This document shows positions 1-11,345 of a stretch of DNA of 64,000 nucleotides, in pieces. The position numbers and the translations under genes were made by a program. Numbering within the stretch: position 1 is the first letter of the stretch; each line of letters starts with the position of its first letter. A model generated the notes under the pieces. The model ran no database searches, was not told where the DNA came from, and worked only from the letters and a program-made list of their open reading frames with translations. The DNA is from Deroplatys truncata (taxonomy: Eukaryota; Arthropoda; Insecta; Mantodea; Mantidae). The stretch is taken from assembly GCA_030765065.1 (NCBI GenBank), contig CM060990.1, positions 667,380,618 to 667,444,617 on the forward strand. Reading direction: 5' to 3'.

Positions 1-325
1 ACGTAATTTAATGCTTTGTTTCACTGGACTTCTGAAAAGAAATAAACATTATAGGGATAAAGGGCAATGAAAAAGTTATCATTTCAAAATCAGTGTATTA
101 CCACGAAACGAACAGCCCGAGGCAAATGATAACACAAATAATACACAACGTTCAACAACTCCTACACTGTTGAAGGTTTAGTTGGCGCAATAGGCTTTTT
201 TATTGTTCCATTTATATCCCGCTTTTAACAGCAATGGTCATATCGTCGGAGGTTCACGTTTGGAACATATTGCCTTACCGGCAATTGTATAACTCGTATA
301 CACTTGTTTTGGGATTTCTTTGGGT
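1..325. other. AT-rich stretch, nothing recognised
   Basis: I see no reading frame with a family signature and no clear repeat match elsewhere in the window. It is ordinary AT-rich non-coding DNA. Confidence 0.5.
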
Positions 326-329
326 TTTG

Positions 330-512
330 TATATTAGATCGCTCACACATTCACACTCTCATTCATACTTCGAGACTCTGGGGAGAATAGGGAATAATTT
401 TGGCTAGAGAAAAATTCCCACCCCCAGCCGGGAATCGAATCCGGGACCCCTCGTACAGCAACAATAGACTTCAGTGTGGCCGCAATGCTGAAATGCCTCT
501 TCGTTCCTAAAA
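330..512 (-). repeat. tRNA-headed SINE (family F), partial
   Basis: Read on the minus strand, a B-box-like core (GGATTCGATTCCC) lies near 430-445 behind a tRNA-like head at about 450-510, followed by an AT-rich tail toward 330. A run of C on the minus-strand complement follows the B box. It is not a functional tRNA, because no acceptor stem or anticodon arm can be folded convincingly. No second copy is obvious in the window, so the family assignment is tentative. Confidence 0.45.
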
Positions 513-514
513 AA

Positions 515-1305
515 ATACTCGTCTTTAAGCATTAGTAAATATTTCAGCCACATTTGATGCATACTATAGATCCTCCAGATTAACATATGTGGGCCAACCT
601 GAGAAAATTGTGGAAAATTCTTGAAAATAACGACTTTAGAATATCTGCACGTTATTGAACTTTGGTTCTTGTGGATTAATAGGCGAAGTTATTTTCAGAC
701 AGTTACGCTTTATACACTTGCCACGTGGTCATTTGAATAGAAGTTTTAAAGCTAAAAAGGCCATCCGGTCGTTTTTCTCACAATGCAATTTTCCAACGCA
801 AGCGAATGCTCAAAACGTTCCTTGCGGCGCAAATTTAAACCATATTTATATTTTTACCCCAGAGATCCTTAACTACATAATCGGTAAAATTTCTAGCTGG
901 AATGTTTTAGGAAAGAAAAATTGATTACGTATAGACATTTACTAAAAGAATTGTTTTACCTCTAAAATAAAAAAGCATGAATAAATGATTTATTATAGAG
1001 CAATACTTATTCCATTTACAAATCCTCTTATACCTTTTTTAAAGTGTTATTTCTGGGATGTAAATATAAAGTTTTGTTACAACATTTTAAAGACTCTATC
1101 CTGCAATGAGCTTTTTTTTGTAGCGCAAATAAAAAAAGTAGTTTTTTTCTGAAAAAATATTTCATGCATTTGTCTAAACATTTGGTGGTGGTTAAACTTT
1201 GAAGTTATTTGCTTAAGAAACACAGAATATGAAATTTTCATAGGTGGGTGCCCTTAAACAGTATACTAAATAAAACTACGATATTTTTCGAAGAGCCAAA
1301 CCTAA
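515..1305. other. AT-rich stretch, no gene recognised
   Basis: Short open frames occur (for example near 655-924 plus) but none shows a domain or a plausible protein composition. Several A/T homopolymer runs are present. I find no copy elsewhere in the window. Confidence 0.45.
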
Positions 1306-1311
1306 GCTACA

Positions 1312-1858
1312 CTATGCTATGACCAGGGTATGGGTGGGACATCTCACAACTCGACCCAACGCGGATCTTCTGTGCTTACCATTCCCAGGAGGAACGGACG
1401 AGGTAAAGGAATCGCAGGAGGATACAAGCCGCATGGAGGTCGGCCGACAGAGACGCGCAGTGGTCCCTAACAATTCCAACCTTGACCACCTGATCACAAT
1501 GGCGGGCTGCTCGGAGAAGGCTTCCCTCTGGCGGAGTCGGGTAGAATTCGACCCACCGTAGGCGGCTTAAAGAAGGCTACCGTCTGGCAGGATCGAGAAG
1601 AACTTTCCAATGAGCAAGCATCTAAGCCATCTGTCCGACACCGACCGTCACTGTACAGCCTTGAAGTCCACCTGAAACAGAGACACGAAAGGAGAGTGAA
1701 TGAGGTGACAGAAAATTCGTTGTAGAAGAACTACCGCAGCATTCGGGGAAACGACGAAAAAACCCATGAGTGGTCGGCTCGACGGGAATCGAAGCCGGGA
1801 CCTCCCGAATGCAAGTCTCACACGCTACCGCGGAGCCATCTCTCGGTACTACTAGATA
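1312..1858 (-). repeat. tRNA-headed SINE, family D, near full length
   Basis: On the minus strand the copy begins with a tRNA-like head near 1855 (B-box-like GATTCCC core near 1785-1800), continues through the shared middle ('catgggttttttcg' type motif near 1762) and ends in the family D 3' body, with the conserved segments CTCTGTCGGCC near 1440-1450 and CACCTCATTC near 1700. Other D copies in the window are at about 25262, 31555, 33350, 33790 and 54522. Open frames on both strands are by-products of its GC-rich body. Confidence 0.7.
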
Positions 1859-1869
1859 CTGTAAGAACA

Positions 1870-2820
1870 CTTACGCTGGTTTACATTTTGCGAGTCAAGT
1901 ACATTGAATACGTGAGAGGCGTGGACTGAATTCTGAAGGCTGTCTACTGACTATTCAACAAAATATGGGCGTTGCCACACACCTTTGTATTTCAATTAAA
2001 CTCCTCCCGGTTTAGGACTTTCTCTTAACGCTGACACTTCATTAACTCTCAGAACTCCGTCTCCATGTATCTACCTGAAATTTGCCTGGGTACTCAAATA
2101 AATTACGGATAACCCTTACCATGGACTTCGCTAATAGCTGACTTCAGCCTGAGCCAATAGTTACTGCCTGTCTACAAAAAGCAAGGAACTAAGGGCAGCC
2201 AGATCAAATGGTGGCGGGCGCACCGTAGCGATTTCCTTAACTTTTCCATATAGAACATTTTCTCCCTACTATGCACTCTGTCCTTTTCTCGCCGACAGTT
2301 TCAAGAAAAACTTTCCTGTAAGTCTCTCTCCTCAAAATCATATCCATCACAATCCGAACGCAAAAACCCTAGATCAGGATGGCCGGTCCAACGCAAAATA
2401 AACTCGAATGCGAACCGCAGAAACAATCTCCTGGGCCATTCCCCTTGGTAATTGTTAAATATAATAAAATTTCAATTTTTGTGGGCTTTAAAACGTTTGG
2501 CCTTTATAATTAACTTAATATTATGTTTTTATTGTTTGAATTTAACGCACTAGTCCAAATAGGCAATAATATTTTTAAAGATAATCACTAAAATTTCTTA
2601 TTATATATTTAACGAACCGGTTTGGGTTTTCTATTATCTTTCTACCACTGAATCCCGCCAAAATATATAATGTTACAGATATCAAAATGTAATGTAAATC
2701 TTTAAAACATGCCTATAAGAGTTTTTCTTGTACAACCAAATAACTTGTTTTAAAGCGTATTTATATTCTTCTTTTTAAGACGATTCTCGGAAACTGACAA
2801 AATTTAAATCAAATGAATGA
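1870..2820. other. AT-rich stretch, no gene recognised
   Basis: Non-coding appearance with many stops in all frames. No recognisable repeat family was found apart from the flank of the Tc1 insertion at 2823. Confidence 0.45.
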
Positions 2821-2822
2821 GA

Positions 2823-4064
2823 TACACTATGTGATCAAAAGTATCCGGACATCCCACAAACAATACGTTTCTCATCTTAGGTGCATTGTGCTGCCACCTA
2901 CTGCCTGGTACTCATTATCCGTGACCTCAGTAGTCATTAGACATCGTGAAACAGCAGAATGGGACGCTCCGTGGAACTTACGGACTTCGAACGTGGTCAG
3001 GTGATTGGGTATCACTTGTGTCAGAAGTCTGTACGCGAGATACCCACACTCCTAAACATCCCTAGGCCCACTGTTTCTGATGTGATAGTGAAGTGGAAAC
3101 GTGAAGGGACATGTACAGCACAAAAGCGTACACGCCGACCTCGTATGTTGACTGACAGAGACCGCCGAAATTTGAAGAGGGTCGTAAAGAGTAATAGGCA
3201 GACGTCTATCCAGACCATCACACACGAATTCCAAACTGCAGCAGGATCCACTCCAAGTACTATGACAGTTAGGCGTAAGGTGAGAAACCTTGGATTCTAT
3301 GGTCGAGCGGCTGCTCATAAGTAACACATCACGCAGGAAAATGCCAAACGACGCCTCGCTTGGTGTAAGGAGCGTCAACATTACAAGATTGAACAGTGGC
3401 AAAACGTTGTGTAGAGTGACGAATCACGGTACACAATGTGGCAATGCGATGGCAGGGTGTGGGTATGGCGAATGCCCGGTGAACGTCATCTGCCAGCGTG
3501 TGTAGTGCCAACAGTGAAATTCGGAGGTGGTGGTGTTATGGTGTGGCCGTGTTTTTCCTGAAAGGTCTTGTTGTTTTGCGTGGCACGATCACAGCGCAGA
3601 CCTACATTGATATTTTAAGCACCTTCTTGCTTCCCACTGTTGAAGAGCATTTCGGGGATGGCGATTGCATCTTTCAACACGATCGAGCACCTGTTCATAC
3701 TGCACGGGCTGTGGCAGAGTGGTTACACGACAATAACATCGCTTTAATGGACTGGCCTGCACAGAGTCCTGACTCGAATCCTATAGAACACCTTTGGGAC
3801 GTTTTGGAACGCCGACTTCGTGCCAGGCCTCACCGACCTACTTCGATACCTCTCCTCAGTTCCGCCCTCCGTGAAGAATGGGCTGCCATTCCCCAAGAAA
3901 CTTTCCAGCAGCTGATTGAAAGTATGCCTGCGAGAGTGAACGCTATCATCAAGGCTAAGGGTGGGCCAACACCATATTGACTTCCAGTATTACCGATGGA
4001 GGGCGCCACGAACTTGTACGTCATTTTCAGCCAGGTGTGCGGATACTTTTGATCACGTAGTGTA
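2823..4064 (+). mobile_element. Tc1-like DNA transposon, both inverted ends present, inactive
   Basis: The element is about 1.24 kb and flanked by TA on both sides (2823-2824 and 4063-4064), as expected for Tc1/mariner insertion. The inverted ends carry GTGATCAAAAGTATCCGGA at 2831-2849 and its complement at about 4040-4057. One decayed transposase gene fills the interior. A second copy of the same family lies inverted at 48231-49475, so the two allow a direct comparison. Short ends and a single roughly 340-codon gene fit the family's usual architecture. Confidence 0.92.
2959..3980 (+). pseudogene. Tc1-like transposase (DD34E), frameshifted
   Basis: The N-terminus (from ATG 2959) has the paired-type helix-turn-helix of Tc1 transposases, with FERGQVIG and later VSDVIVKWKREGT. 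A stop follows at about 3322 (RAAAHK). The middle then continues in the same register through a conserved FGGGGVMVW near 3519-3545. A frameshift near 3557-3565 separates it from the C-terminal catalytic part starting KGLVVLRGT. The second aspartate is visible in HDRAPVHTA and the glutamate in NPIEHLWDVLERR, giving a DD34E layout. The first catalytic aspartate lies in a SDES segment following a stop near 3412. At least three disruptions make it non-functional. In life it would cut and paste its own element. Copy 2 lacks some of these lesions. Confidence 0.9.
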
Positions 4065-4261
4065 GCTTTCGCGAGGGATGTTTTCAATATTGCAAAGCCA
4101 CCCCCCCCCCAAAAAAAAAGAATTGCTAGAAAACGAGGTTATGAGTTAAGAGTATAGAGCAGTTCCTTAATACAAAGTCTTGTGTATTGTTCAATAGTTT
4201 AACACCCACAAATCGTTATAATAACATAGTAAAGCACAGAATATAATGGCCCGCCCCCTTA

Positions 4262-4790
4262 CCTGGGGCGTGGCGCCACGGTAACGTGTGCGACTTGAAA
4301 TCGGGAGGTTCCAGGTTCGATCCCCTGGCCCGAGGGTTTTTCGTGGTTTTCCCCGGTCGGCAGGCGAATGCTGGAGTGACTCATCCTCTACCGCGACTCT
4401 CCTGCCTCCTACTTGCCGTACCCATTATCTTCCCTGTCATCTGTTTCAGGGTTGTTGGTCCAGGCGACGGTGTTCGGCGGGTTACGGCTGGGCGGTGACT
4501 GTGCGCTCTTGGAAGTTTCATCCTGACGTCGTTCAGGGACTGCTTTTGGAGGACACCTGGGGGCCCGGGGACCAATAGACTGGGCTCGGGCGGCGTTGGA
4601 ACCGGTCAATCTGGAAACATTAGGGATCCCATCTGCGGTTTCGCCCGTCGTCATCCGGATGTTGTCGCTCTTCAGGTCTCTCCCTTCATTCCCTCCCTCC
4701 TGGGGGTCACGGTAGGAGCAAAGGGGCCGGCTGGCCTGTGTGCAGTGCTCTGCCCCGGTTTCGTGAGCCACCTGTATTTCCTCAAAAAGT
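4262..4790 (+). repeat. tRNA-headed SINE, family C, near full length
   Basis: The head begins GGCGCCACGGTAACG near 4270 and has a B-box-like GGTTCGATCCCC at about 4314-4325. It is followed by the shared middle (TTTCGTGGTTTTCCCC near 4340) and the C-specific body (GGTGTTCGGCGGGTTACGG near 4470, and the CTGGAAACATTAGGGA segment near 4610). It ends near 4780 with GTGAGCCACC. Other C copies end in a short TTTACC repeat; this one has lost most of that tail. GC content is far above the flanks. Confidence 0.78.
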
Positions 4791-4799
4791 CCGAATCAA

Positions 4800-5680
4800 T
4801 TGAATTTTTATTGTTTCTTAAATTGTGGAAAACATTTGTAATAAATCTAAATAATTCATATACTTTTAATGTAAACGAGAAACAGCTACAAACATTTCAA
4901 TTCATTGTGTTGAACAGCTTTTAGAAGATTTCTAACTACGTGAGTAATACATAATTATGCGAGAAATGCCAAAAATATAGAGTTCTCTATATTGGGATAC
5001 AGTATTTTGACAACTAGTTTCCAGATATAGAGATATAAGCTTAAACAGTGTGTTTTTATTTTCATTAAACAAATACTTTCAAACTAGCTTCAATATTCCG
5101 GAAATTTAGAATCGTGTACACTTGTGTTTGAAAGCATTTAGATTAGGGTCAGAAAATTCAATGATGTGTTACGTCATAGTAACGGAACCATTATTGAACC
5201 AATCCTTCTTCCTCATAAATCCTTACCTTCGCAGTATCTTCTTTTCTTCCCTTGCCACCGTCAACTTACCCTTCTCTGTGACTTCGGAGAAAAATGTTGT
5301 GTGGCATCTCAAAGCCACCAGTTGACTGCGCCTGCCTTAGATCAACGTGACGCTTTCCAATTAAATTTATGTCTATATTGAATTTAATGCTGCTGTCCTG
5401 TTGTGGTATGCTTCTAGCATATGTCTAAGTTTGGATATGATTATCTGTCTTCGATAACCTAGGACGACACGTGTTAGCTCTAAACCTCGGTCCGTCGCAG
5501 TAGCATTTCTTCTGTCATGCCTTGTTTCCTGATTAAGACGCTATGATGATTATAGCTATTATTTCAGTGAAACCGCAACGCAGCGTATTTTTTTTAACCC
5601 TGCTATAATCTATAGTATTTTTGGTTTTACAGTTCGACTTAGAATTAGACCGCTGTTTAAAGCTTGATGATTTCATAATA
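4800..5680. other. AT-rich stretch, no gene recognised
   Basis: No domain-bearing frame. A short overlapping pair of frames near 5120-5380 shows no family signature. No repeat copy identified. Confidence 0.4.
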
Positions 5681-5683
5681 CCA

Positions 5684-6180
5684 AGCGAGGTGGCACCATG
5701 GTAAAATGTGAGGCTCGCATTCAGGAGGTCCCAGGTTCGATTTCCGTTGGACGGCCACTCTGACCTTGGGTTTTCTCGCGGTTATCCCATGTCGGTAGGC
5801 GAATGCTTGGGCGGGGGTTCTGTAATGCTGCACATTTTCATTTCCACCATTTCTTTGTTATATTCTAAGGAGGACCAGGCCAGTGGACTGCGAGGTAAGT
5901 GGCGGTGGAATGTGATTAGAGTAACTGTCGGTCCTGGCGTCTGATGTGTGAAGAACCCCCAGCGGGATCTCTGCTTGAAGAGGAGGCTTGTGCTGCCGGA
6001 GTCGGGATTCCATATCTGTGACATTAGGGACCCCGGCTGCGTCCAAGCCTGCCCCCCGGTTCTGGTAGCTCTCTGTGTCGTTGACTTCATCCCTCCATTC
6101 AGGAGGTTCAGTGGGTGCAATAGGTCTCCTATGTGCTTCCGTGCCGAATCCTCCTCCGCGCCTAATCTACTCTCTTCTAC
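5684..6180 (+). repeat. tRNA-headed SINE, variant with divergent 3' body
   Basis: The head (AGCGAGGTGGCACCATGG near 5684-5701, B-box-like GGTTCGATTTCC near 5733) matches the head shared by families C and D. The middle (GGCGAATGCTTGGG near 5800) also matches. After about 5850 the body departs from both families, although a CATTAGGGACCCC segment near 6022 recalls family C. It may be a third body type or a heavily rearranged copy. Long open frames on either strand are by-products of GC richness. Confidence 0.6.
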
Positions 6181-6184
6181 TATA

Positions 6185-7555
6185 CTCGAGGAAGAACAAG
6201 TAACAATGAACACTCCATTCGTTTTAAATTGGGATTTATTTCGTATTTCACGGGTAGCGGATGTACTTCTTAAGAATTGAAACAATTTTGGCCCAAGTGA
6301 CATTTGGAGCTGTTGTAAAACGTTGAAGTCTTAGCGGTCAGCCTTATGGTTGGCGCAAAAAAGGAACACTTGATGAGTGCCTCAATGCGTTAGCAGGAAG
6401 CCGATTCAAAAGTGGCCCTAAATAGCACCTTGAGTATTTAAATTTCTGAGATGCACACCATCTCAGCTTAACCTTGCAACCCTAAGGAAATCCCCGTTTC
6501 AGAGGAGTAGTGTTCGTTGTAAGTAAACCATCTGAAAAGCAGAGTGACTCTGTGGTGATGCCAAAGCAGATGATTTCCAAAAACAATGCTACGCAACCTT
6601 TCTGCAGTTGCTTTGTCTGAATTCCATCACCTGGCTGAGAACGCATACATGTGCCAGTCATTCCTGCTATTACACGTATGGACAAATTGAGTATTATTTA
6701 CAGAAAAGTCGTCAGGTCTAACTAGATGATAGATGACCGACCGTGTCGATATTAGAAATCGACTGATGGAGGGCTAAGTCGTGTACACTATACTTTAGCT
6801 TTTACTTGTAATTACAAACACATTTGTCACTCCAGAAAATACAATGCAATTATCTAAAATAGGTATTTACACGTGTACCTATCCGTTTGTCTATATAACG
6901 GCGTATATGAAGACTGAAGTGGATTGGGGATCCATCCTGCATGAACTACAACTTCTTGGGATGATTGTTGGCAGGTTAGGAAACAAGAAATATGCAACGA
7001 AAATAATACAGTAATGCTTCGTTTCTGCAATTGTTACTCCTTGATTCGTGTCAAAAAACTTTATGTTTATTGTGATGACTGTTTTATATAATGTGTATTG
7101 CAGTTTGAACTAAGTTTGACCTAGGTTACTTCAGAAGTGGATACAGCCCCTTATAGATTTCATGTAGTTCATGCACGATGGAGCCCCAGTCCACTTCATT
7201 CTTCAGGTACACCGTTATATGAACAAACGGGTTCCCTAGAATATGGATCTCTCTCGGTGAAATCATAGCAACGGTCACCTTACCTGAAACTTTTCTGTTT
7301 CTACTTGGGTGTGTATGATGACCATGGTGTATTCTGAGCTGATTCCTTGGCGTACAGACATTGTATCAACATGTGAATAATTTCTGTCAAGCTCTTGGAA
7401 ATTACTCTAGGATCTTTGAGAGGTGCTGTTCATGGAGGTCAATTCGAACATCTATGATGGGGTTTTCCTGTAATGAAAATAAGAGATAGATGGACAGTCA
7501 ATTTGTTTCGAGTCTCATAAGTTGTAACTTCATTTCAGGACAATATTAAATGCCA
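6185..7555. other. non-coding stretch, nothing recognised
   Basis: About 1.4 kb with no frame showing a known motif and no match to the other repeats in this window. It forms the left flank of the hAT-like shell. Confidence 0.4.
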
Positions 7556-7649
7556 AAACTAGTGATGGGAATACCACTGTTTCTCGATACTTTATACCTA
7601 TACTAATTTTTGAGCACCGATACTCGATACTCACTTTATAAAAAAATCT

Positions 7650-8462
7650 GATGTTACACTCACATGACTTTCTCTACTCTTGTACAAACTATTTTTACAA
7701 ACGCTTATTCTCCATATGCTTCATGTTAATCGAGATATCGAGATGTTAATCTTATTGCTAATTTTCTTGTAGATGCAAGGGGAATTGGTAGGCTTTAAGC
7801 GATAGTCAAATATTTTAAGAGGTGGTTGCTATGTGGAGTATTCCATTCTCTTTGCATTACCAGGACAATAACAAAAAGTGTATAATGAATTTCCATTTGA
7901 GAAGTATTGGAAACTTTAAGGGAATAACAAGCAATATCTCGAAAATGGTTCACTCAAAAAAAGTATATGACATGAATTGTACATTTTAACGCGATCTACA
8001 TTTTTTGTGCAGTAAAATTTTGTCTATCTGTTCACAATGAAAAATACTTTTGGTGACATTCCCTGAAAATTCGAGATATACAATTCATTTGCCATAAAAA
8101 TGTCTTAAACTTAATGTATTTTATTCAAAATCGTTAGAGCCATTTTTGAGAAAATAAAAATTTTCCAAAAATTTCCCATGTAAAGGGTAATCTGGGGTGG
8201 GGGATTTTCTTTAAAACCTTCATGTCACATCTATGGAAGATACTGAATCTAAATACCAAGTTTGGTGTTTATCCGACTGTTCATTTCTGAGTTATGCTGT
8301 TCACAGACAGACAGACACACACACGGACATGTTTCCAAAAATGCTTTATATGCATTCAGTACATCTCTGAAGATGTATTTCCTGTGAAATCTCGCTATCG
8401 AATTTTTGGGTGGAATGCAAAACTTCCCCTAATTACTATACGTAGTAGAGAAAGTAAAAACT
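7650..8462. repeat. family X dispersed repeat, long copy
   Basis: One end carries a segment that on the minus strand reads AGAGAAAGTCATGTGAGTG (near 7660-7680). The other end (8440-8455) has TAGTAGAGAAAGTAAAA. Inside is TACCAAGTTTGGTGTTTATC (8258-8277) followed by a CAGACAGACA run. Partial copies occur at about 37735, 38940, 48135, 56030, 57308 and 58170. The paired AGAGAAAGT ends suggest a non-autonomous DNA element, but the superfamily is not clear. Confidence 0.6.
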
Positions 8463-8929
8463 GTAAAGGCGATAGCTTGTTCACTGAATTATATTCTAAT
8501 TAGTAGTTTTATGTGTATAAACGCATGTGACAATTCTGCACTGTATGTTAATTCCGAAATTCTTCCTGTTTAACATTCTCCAACTGGCACCATTTTTTCA
8601 TCCTGATGTCACCGATTATATATCCCCTATTGTTAGTCGATGCCAATGATGATGATAATAATAATGATAACAATAAATATTATTTCTTAGCTTCACATTT
8701 TATGTAACCCTAGTTTGTGCTGAAAACCTTCTTATATAGGATTTTCTATACGTATTATGGAAACTAGTCATACGGTATACCTGTAAGCTAAGCTCTTGAC
8801 CCGACTTTGACTTGTGTAAACACAAACTAACAGATGGAGGGAAAGAACAAATATTTCCAAGTATTATCTCAAGTTTTAAGTTCTGATTTATTTCTGCTGG
8901 ATTCACAGATTTTGGTCACCGGAGTAGGT

Positions 8930-9841
8930 AAATGTATTGACTGAGATTCAGTCACCAAGCCAATCAGGAACGGGGGCTGGGCTTTACGGTAATGGCACCA
9001 AGATTTCTTATAGTCTTGGTACCTTAGCTACAGTTTTCCAGGCTGAGGTTTATGCAATCCTAGCCAGTGTCATGGAAAGCATTAAAAGGAGCTATAAGAA
9101 TAGAAGTGTTCTTATCCTCTCAGACAGTCAAGCTGCTCTTAAAGCACTTGAATCACCATCAATAAAATCAAAGTTCGTCTCAGAATGCCGGGAATCCTTA
9201 ATGACACTGGCTGAACACAATACGGTTCAACTTATGTGGGTGCCAGGACACACAGGCATACTAGGCAATGAGAAAGCAGATGAAGCAGCCAAGATTGGTA
9301 GTGAAATGCCATTTTTTGGTCCGGAGCCTGTACTGGGAGTGTCCTACAGACCAGTGAAACAGGCTATTAAGTGCTGGGCTCGAGCAGAACACAAGAACTA
9401 CTGGAAATCCATTGAGGGTTGCAGACATTCCAAGTTGTTCATTACAGACCTGGATAACAGCCGGGCAAAGTACTTGCGCGGTCTTAGTAGAAGACTTGCA
9501 TGGGCAACAGGATTCATTACAGGACATTGTGCCCTAAAGTTTAATATATACAGAATGGGATTGTTTAACAACCCTATCTGTAGTAGATGTCTAGAAGGAG
9601 ATGAGACTGTTACTCATCTGCTATGTGATTGCCCTGCTCTTGCGAATCAAAGAGCAAGAATTTTTGGCAATCACTTTCCAAAGATAGATGAACTATCGAA
9701 AGCCTCAGTTAGCAGTCTGGTTAAAATCATATCGAGCAACAGACTACTTAACTGATGAAAGGGGGGATGCGCAATAGATCTTAAGGTCGCAGTGCTTGGG
9801 CATAAAACCCACCCCTTTTCAAACTAGAACTAGAACTAGAG
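8930..9841 (+). mobile_element. 5'-truncated RNase H-bearing LINE with AACTAG tail
   Basis: The insertion consists of the open C-terminal coding segment, a short 3' untranslated region with an ACCCACCCC motif near 9809, and a terminal short tandem repeat of AACTAG (9822-9841). Ending in a simple repeat rather than poly(A) is typical of I-group elements. The target duplication is not certain; GTCAC appears near both ends. Confidence 0.75.
8940..9755 (+). pseudogene. LINE ORF2 3' end: RNase H domain and C-terminal zinc motif
   Basis: About 272 residues are open to a TGA at 9753. The RNase H fold is recognisable: AEVYAILASV (the catalytic glutamate strand), ILSDSQAALKAL (second aspartate), then VPGHTGILGNEKADEAAK (histidine and final aspartate). 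The first RNase H strand with TDGS is missing, so the copy starts inside that domain. Beyond it is CSRCLEGDETVTHLLCDCPAL, a C-x2-C-x7-H-x4-C finger typical of the C-terminus of R1/I/Jockey-group LINEs. No ATG near the left edge fits; this is a 5'-truncated insertion, and the reverse transcriptase and endonuclease are absent. The frame itself is unbroken, so this may be a fairly young insertion. Confidence 0.85.
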
Positions 9842-10271
9842 TCACAAAGCCAGGCTATTGCAGAAACGTGATTTAGTGCGTCAGCTAAATCAGCTTCATT
9901 CACAACTCAGTTAACGCTGCATGTTACACGAGTGCCTCTACTTCTCCCCCGTTATTTTGCATGTTTTCATTTAGACACAAGAGTCTATGGAATGTTGCGT
10001 TGATTCACGCACAGGAAATGTAGTCAAGGTCTATCAAGAACTAAAGTACAGCAATTCTTTGGGGACACGCGTGAGGTAATAATGTGAAGTCTCGACTCCT
10101 TTCATTACTTATCTAGCATTACACGCAAAAACTTTCAATAATGCAAAACTTAAAAAAAATTATAACTATCGAAGGCTTATCTCAAAGTATTACACATACT
10201 TCGGTACCACCGAGTATCGAGAATATCGAGGTATCGGCGGTATCGATGTACGAACCATCCCTAACCGAAAC

Positions 10272-10790
10272 GTTTCTTACTGAAACTTACATATTAATTT
10301 TTTGTTTGTACCCATTTGTTAAACTTCAGTATATTTTTTATTCTTCTGGACATCTGATAACAGTGTTTTTATCACAAACTTCACTAGAAACCTTAGCTTG
10401 ATATTGGAGATTAATTATTATCAGAAAGGAGGAGCTCAGACTTAGCCAAAACAACAGGACATCTACTTCTCACGTGTTTGATGTAGGTATACTGAAACAA
10501 AAATAAAACATTTTCATGAAACTAGGTCATTTTACCTATATACTGGAGTATTTTCAACCGGTTTTCACTTACACTCCGTATATGCTTGTGCTGCTGGTAA
10601 AATGCTTTTGCAATGTCATTCTCATCCCAGACCGACTCTACACCAACATTACTGCATAATTTTAACTTATGATCAAGGATACTAATATAATTTAAGGATG
10701 CCTGTTTCAGTAGACCGTAGAGGACTGTCCTTTAGTGTAGTCAACAAAGAGTCACCAAAAATTTAGGTAACGAGACAAACTACTCGGTTT
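10272..10790. other. non-coding stretch
   Basis: AT-rich with no recognised repeat or gene. It lies between the hAT-like shell and a decayed mariner. Confidence 0.4.
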
Positions 10791-10993
10791 ACCTTGAATG
10801 ATGCGACTGGCCGCCACCGGGTTTGACTCGTAGCAGGTGTTGGATTGAATCACCTCGCTCTGCGGTAGAGTAATTGACACACTTACGGCGGATAATGGAT
10901 TTGGAGTTCAGTCTGTTGCGTTTGGTGTGGTGCATAGTGTGAATAACATTAAATGAAGCTGTCTGTTGATTGTGTTCACTGCGTGTAGTTATC

Positions 10994-11345
10994 ATGGTGT
11001 ATACCACAAATCAGCGTGTGATTATTGTGTGAAGATTTGCTCTAGCGAAGTCACGTGTGGACTGTCATCTTGAATGTATACAGAAATTCCCTGATGACAC
11101 CGTTAACCACGATTTATAGGCTGTTAGAAAAATTCAAACTGGATTCGTGTTAGACAAAAAGAAGCAATAGTTTTAATCTAGGAAAAGTTAGGTGAACTGT
11201 CGTAGAAAGAAGTCCAAGAAATATCGCTGCACTTTTATTCCTTGATTTTTATGACAGAATAACTGACTGGCCTGCTCGCTCTTCAGATGTAATTATTATC
11301 TGTAGGGAGTGCTTAAAGATAAAGATTATGCAACAAACCCCAATA
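10994..11345 (+). pseudogene. mariner-like transposase remnant, internally deleted
   Basis: From ATG 10994 the frame reads VYTTNQRVIIV, then after a stop FPDDTV and GFVLDKKK. This is the N-terminal helix-turn-helix region of insect mariner-like transposases, where the pattern FPD..V and TGSVLDKK is common. After a gap the sequence jumps to FYDRITDWPARSSD (about 11247-11290), which resembles the region around the last catalytic aspartate. The intervening catalytic core, roughly 150 codons, is gone. Several in-frame stops are present. The element probably extends to about 11880, where CACCCTGTATA resembles a mariner end. Confidence 0.65.

Larger units (their letters stand above)
7560..10263. 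mobile_element. hAT-like non-autonomous element with nested insertions
   Basis: The left end reads TAGTGATGGGAA (7560-7571) and the right end, on the complement, TAGGGATGG. Both are followed within about 80 bases by several TCGATAC/TATCGA subterminal motifs. The flanking 8-mers are gccaaaac (7552-7559) and accgaaac (10264-10271), 6 of 8 identical, which fits the 8-bp duplication made by hAT transposases. No hAT transposase is visible inside. The interior is occupied by a family X repeat and a truncated LINE. Call based on end structure only. Confidence 0.5.

Noticed and set aside
5782-6303. 173-codon minus open frame
   Set aside because: It overlaps a SINE with a tRNA-like head on the opposite strand, and its translation has no motif. 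GC-rich SINE bodies have few stops.
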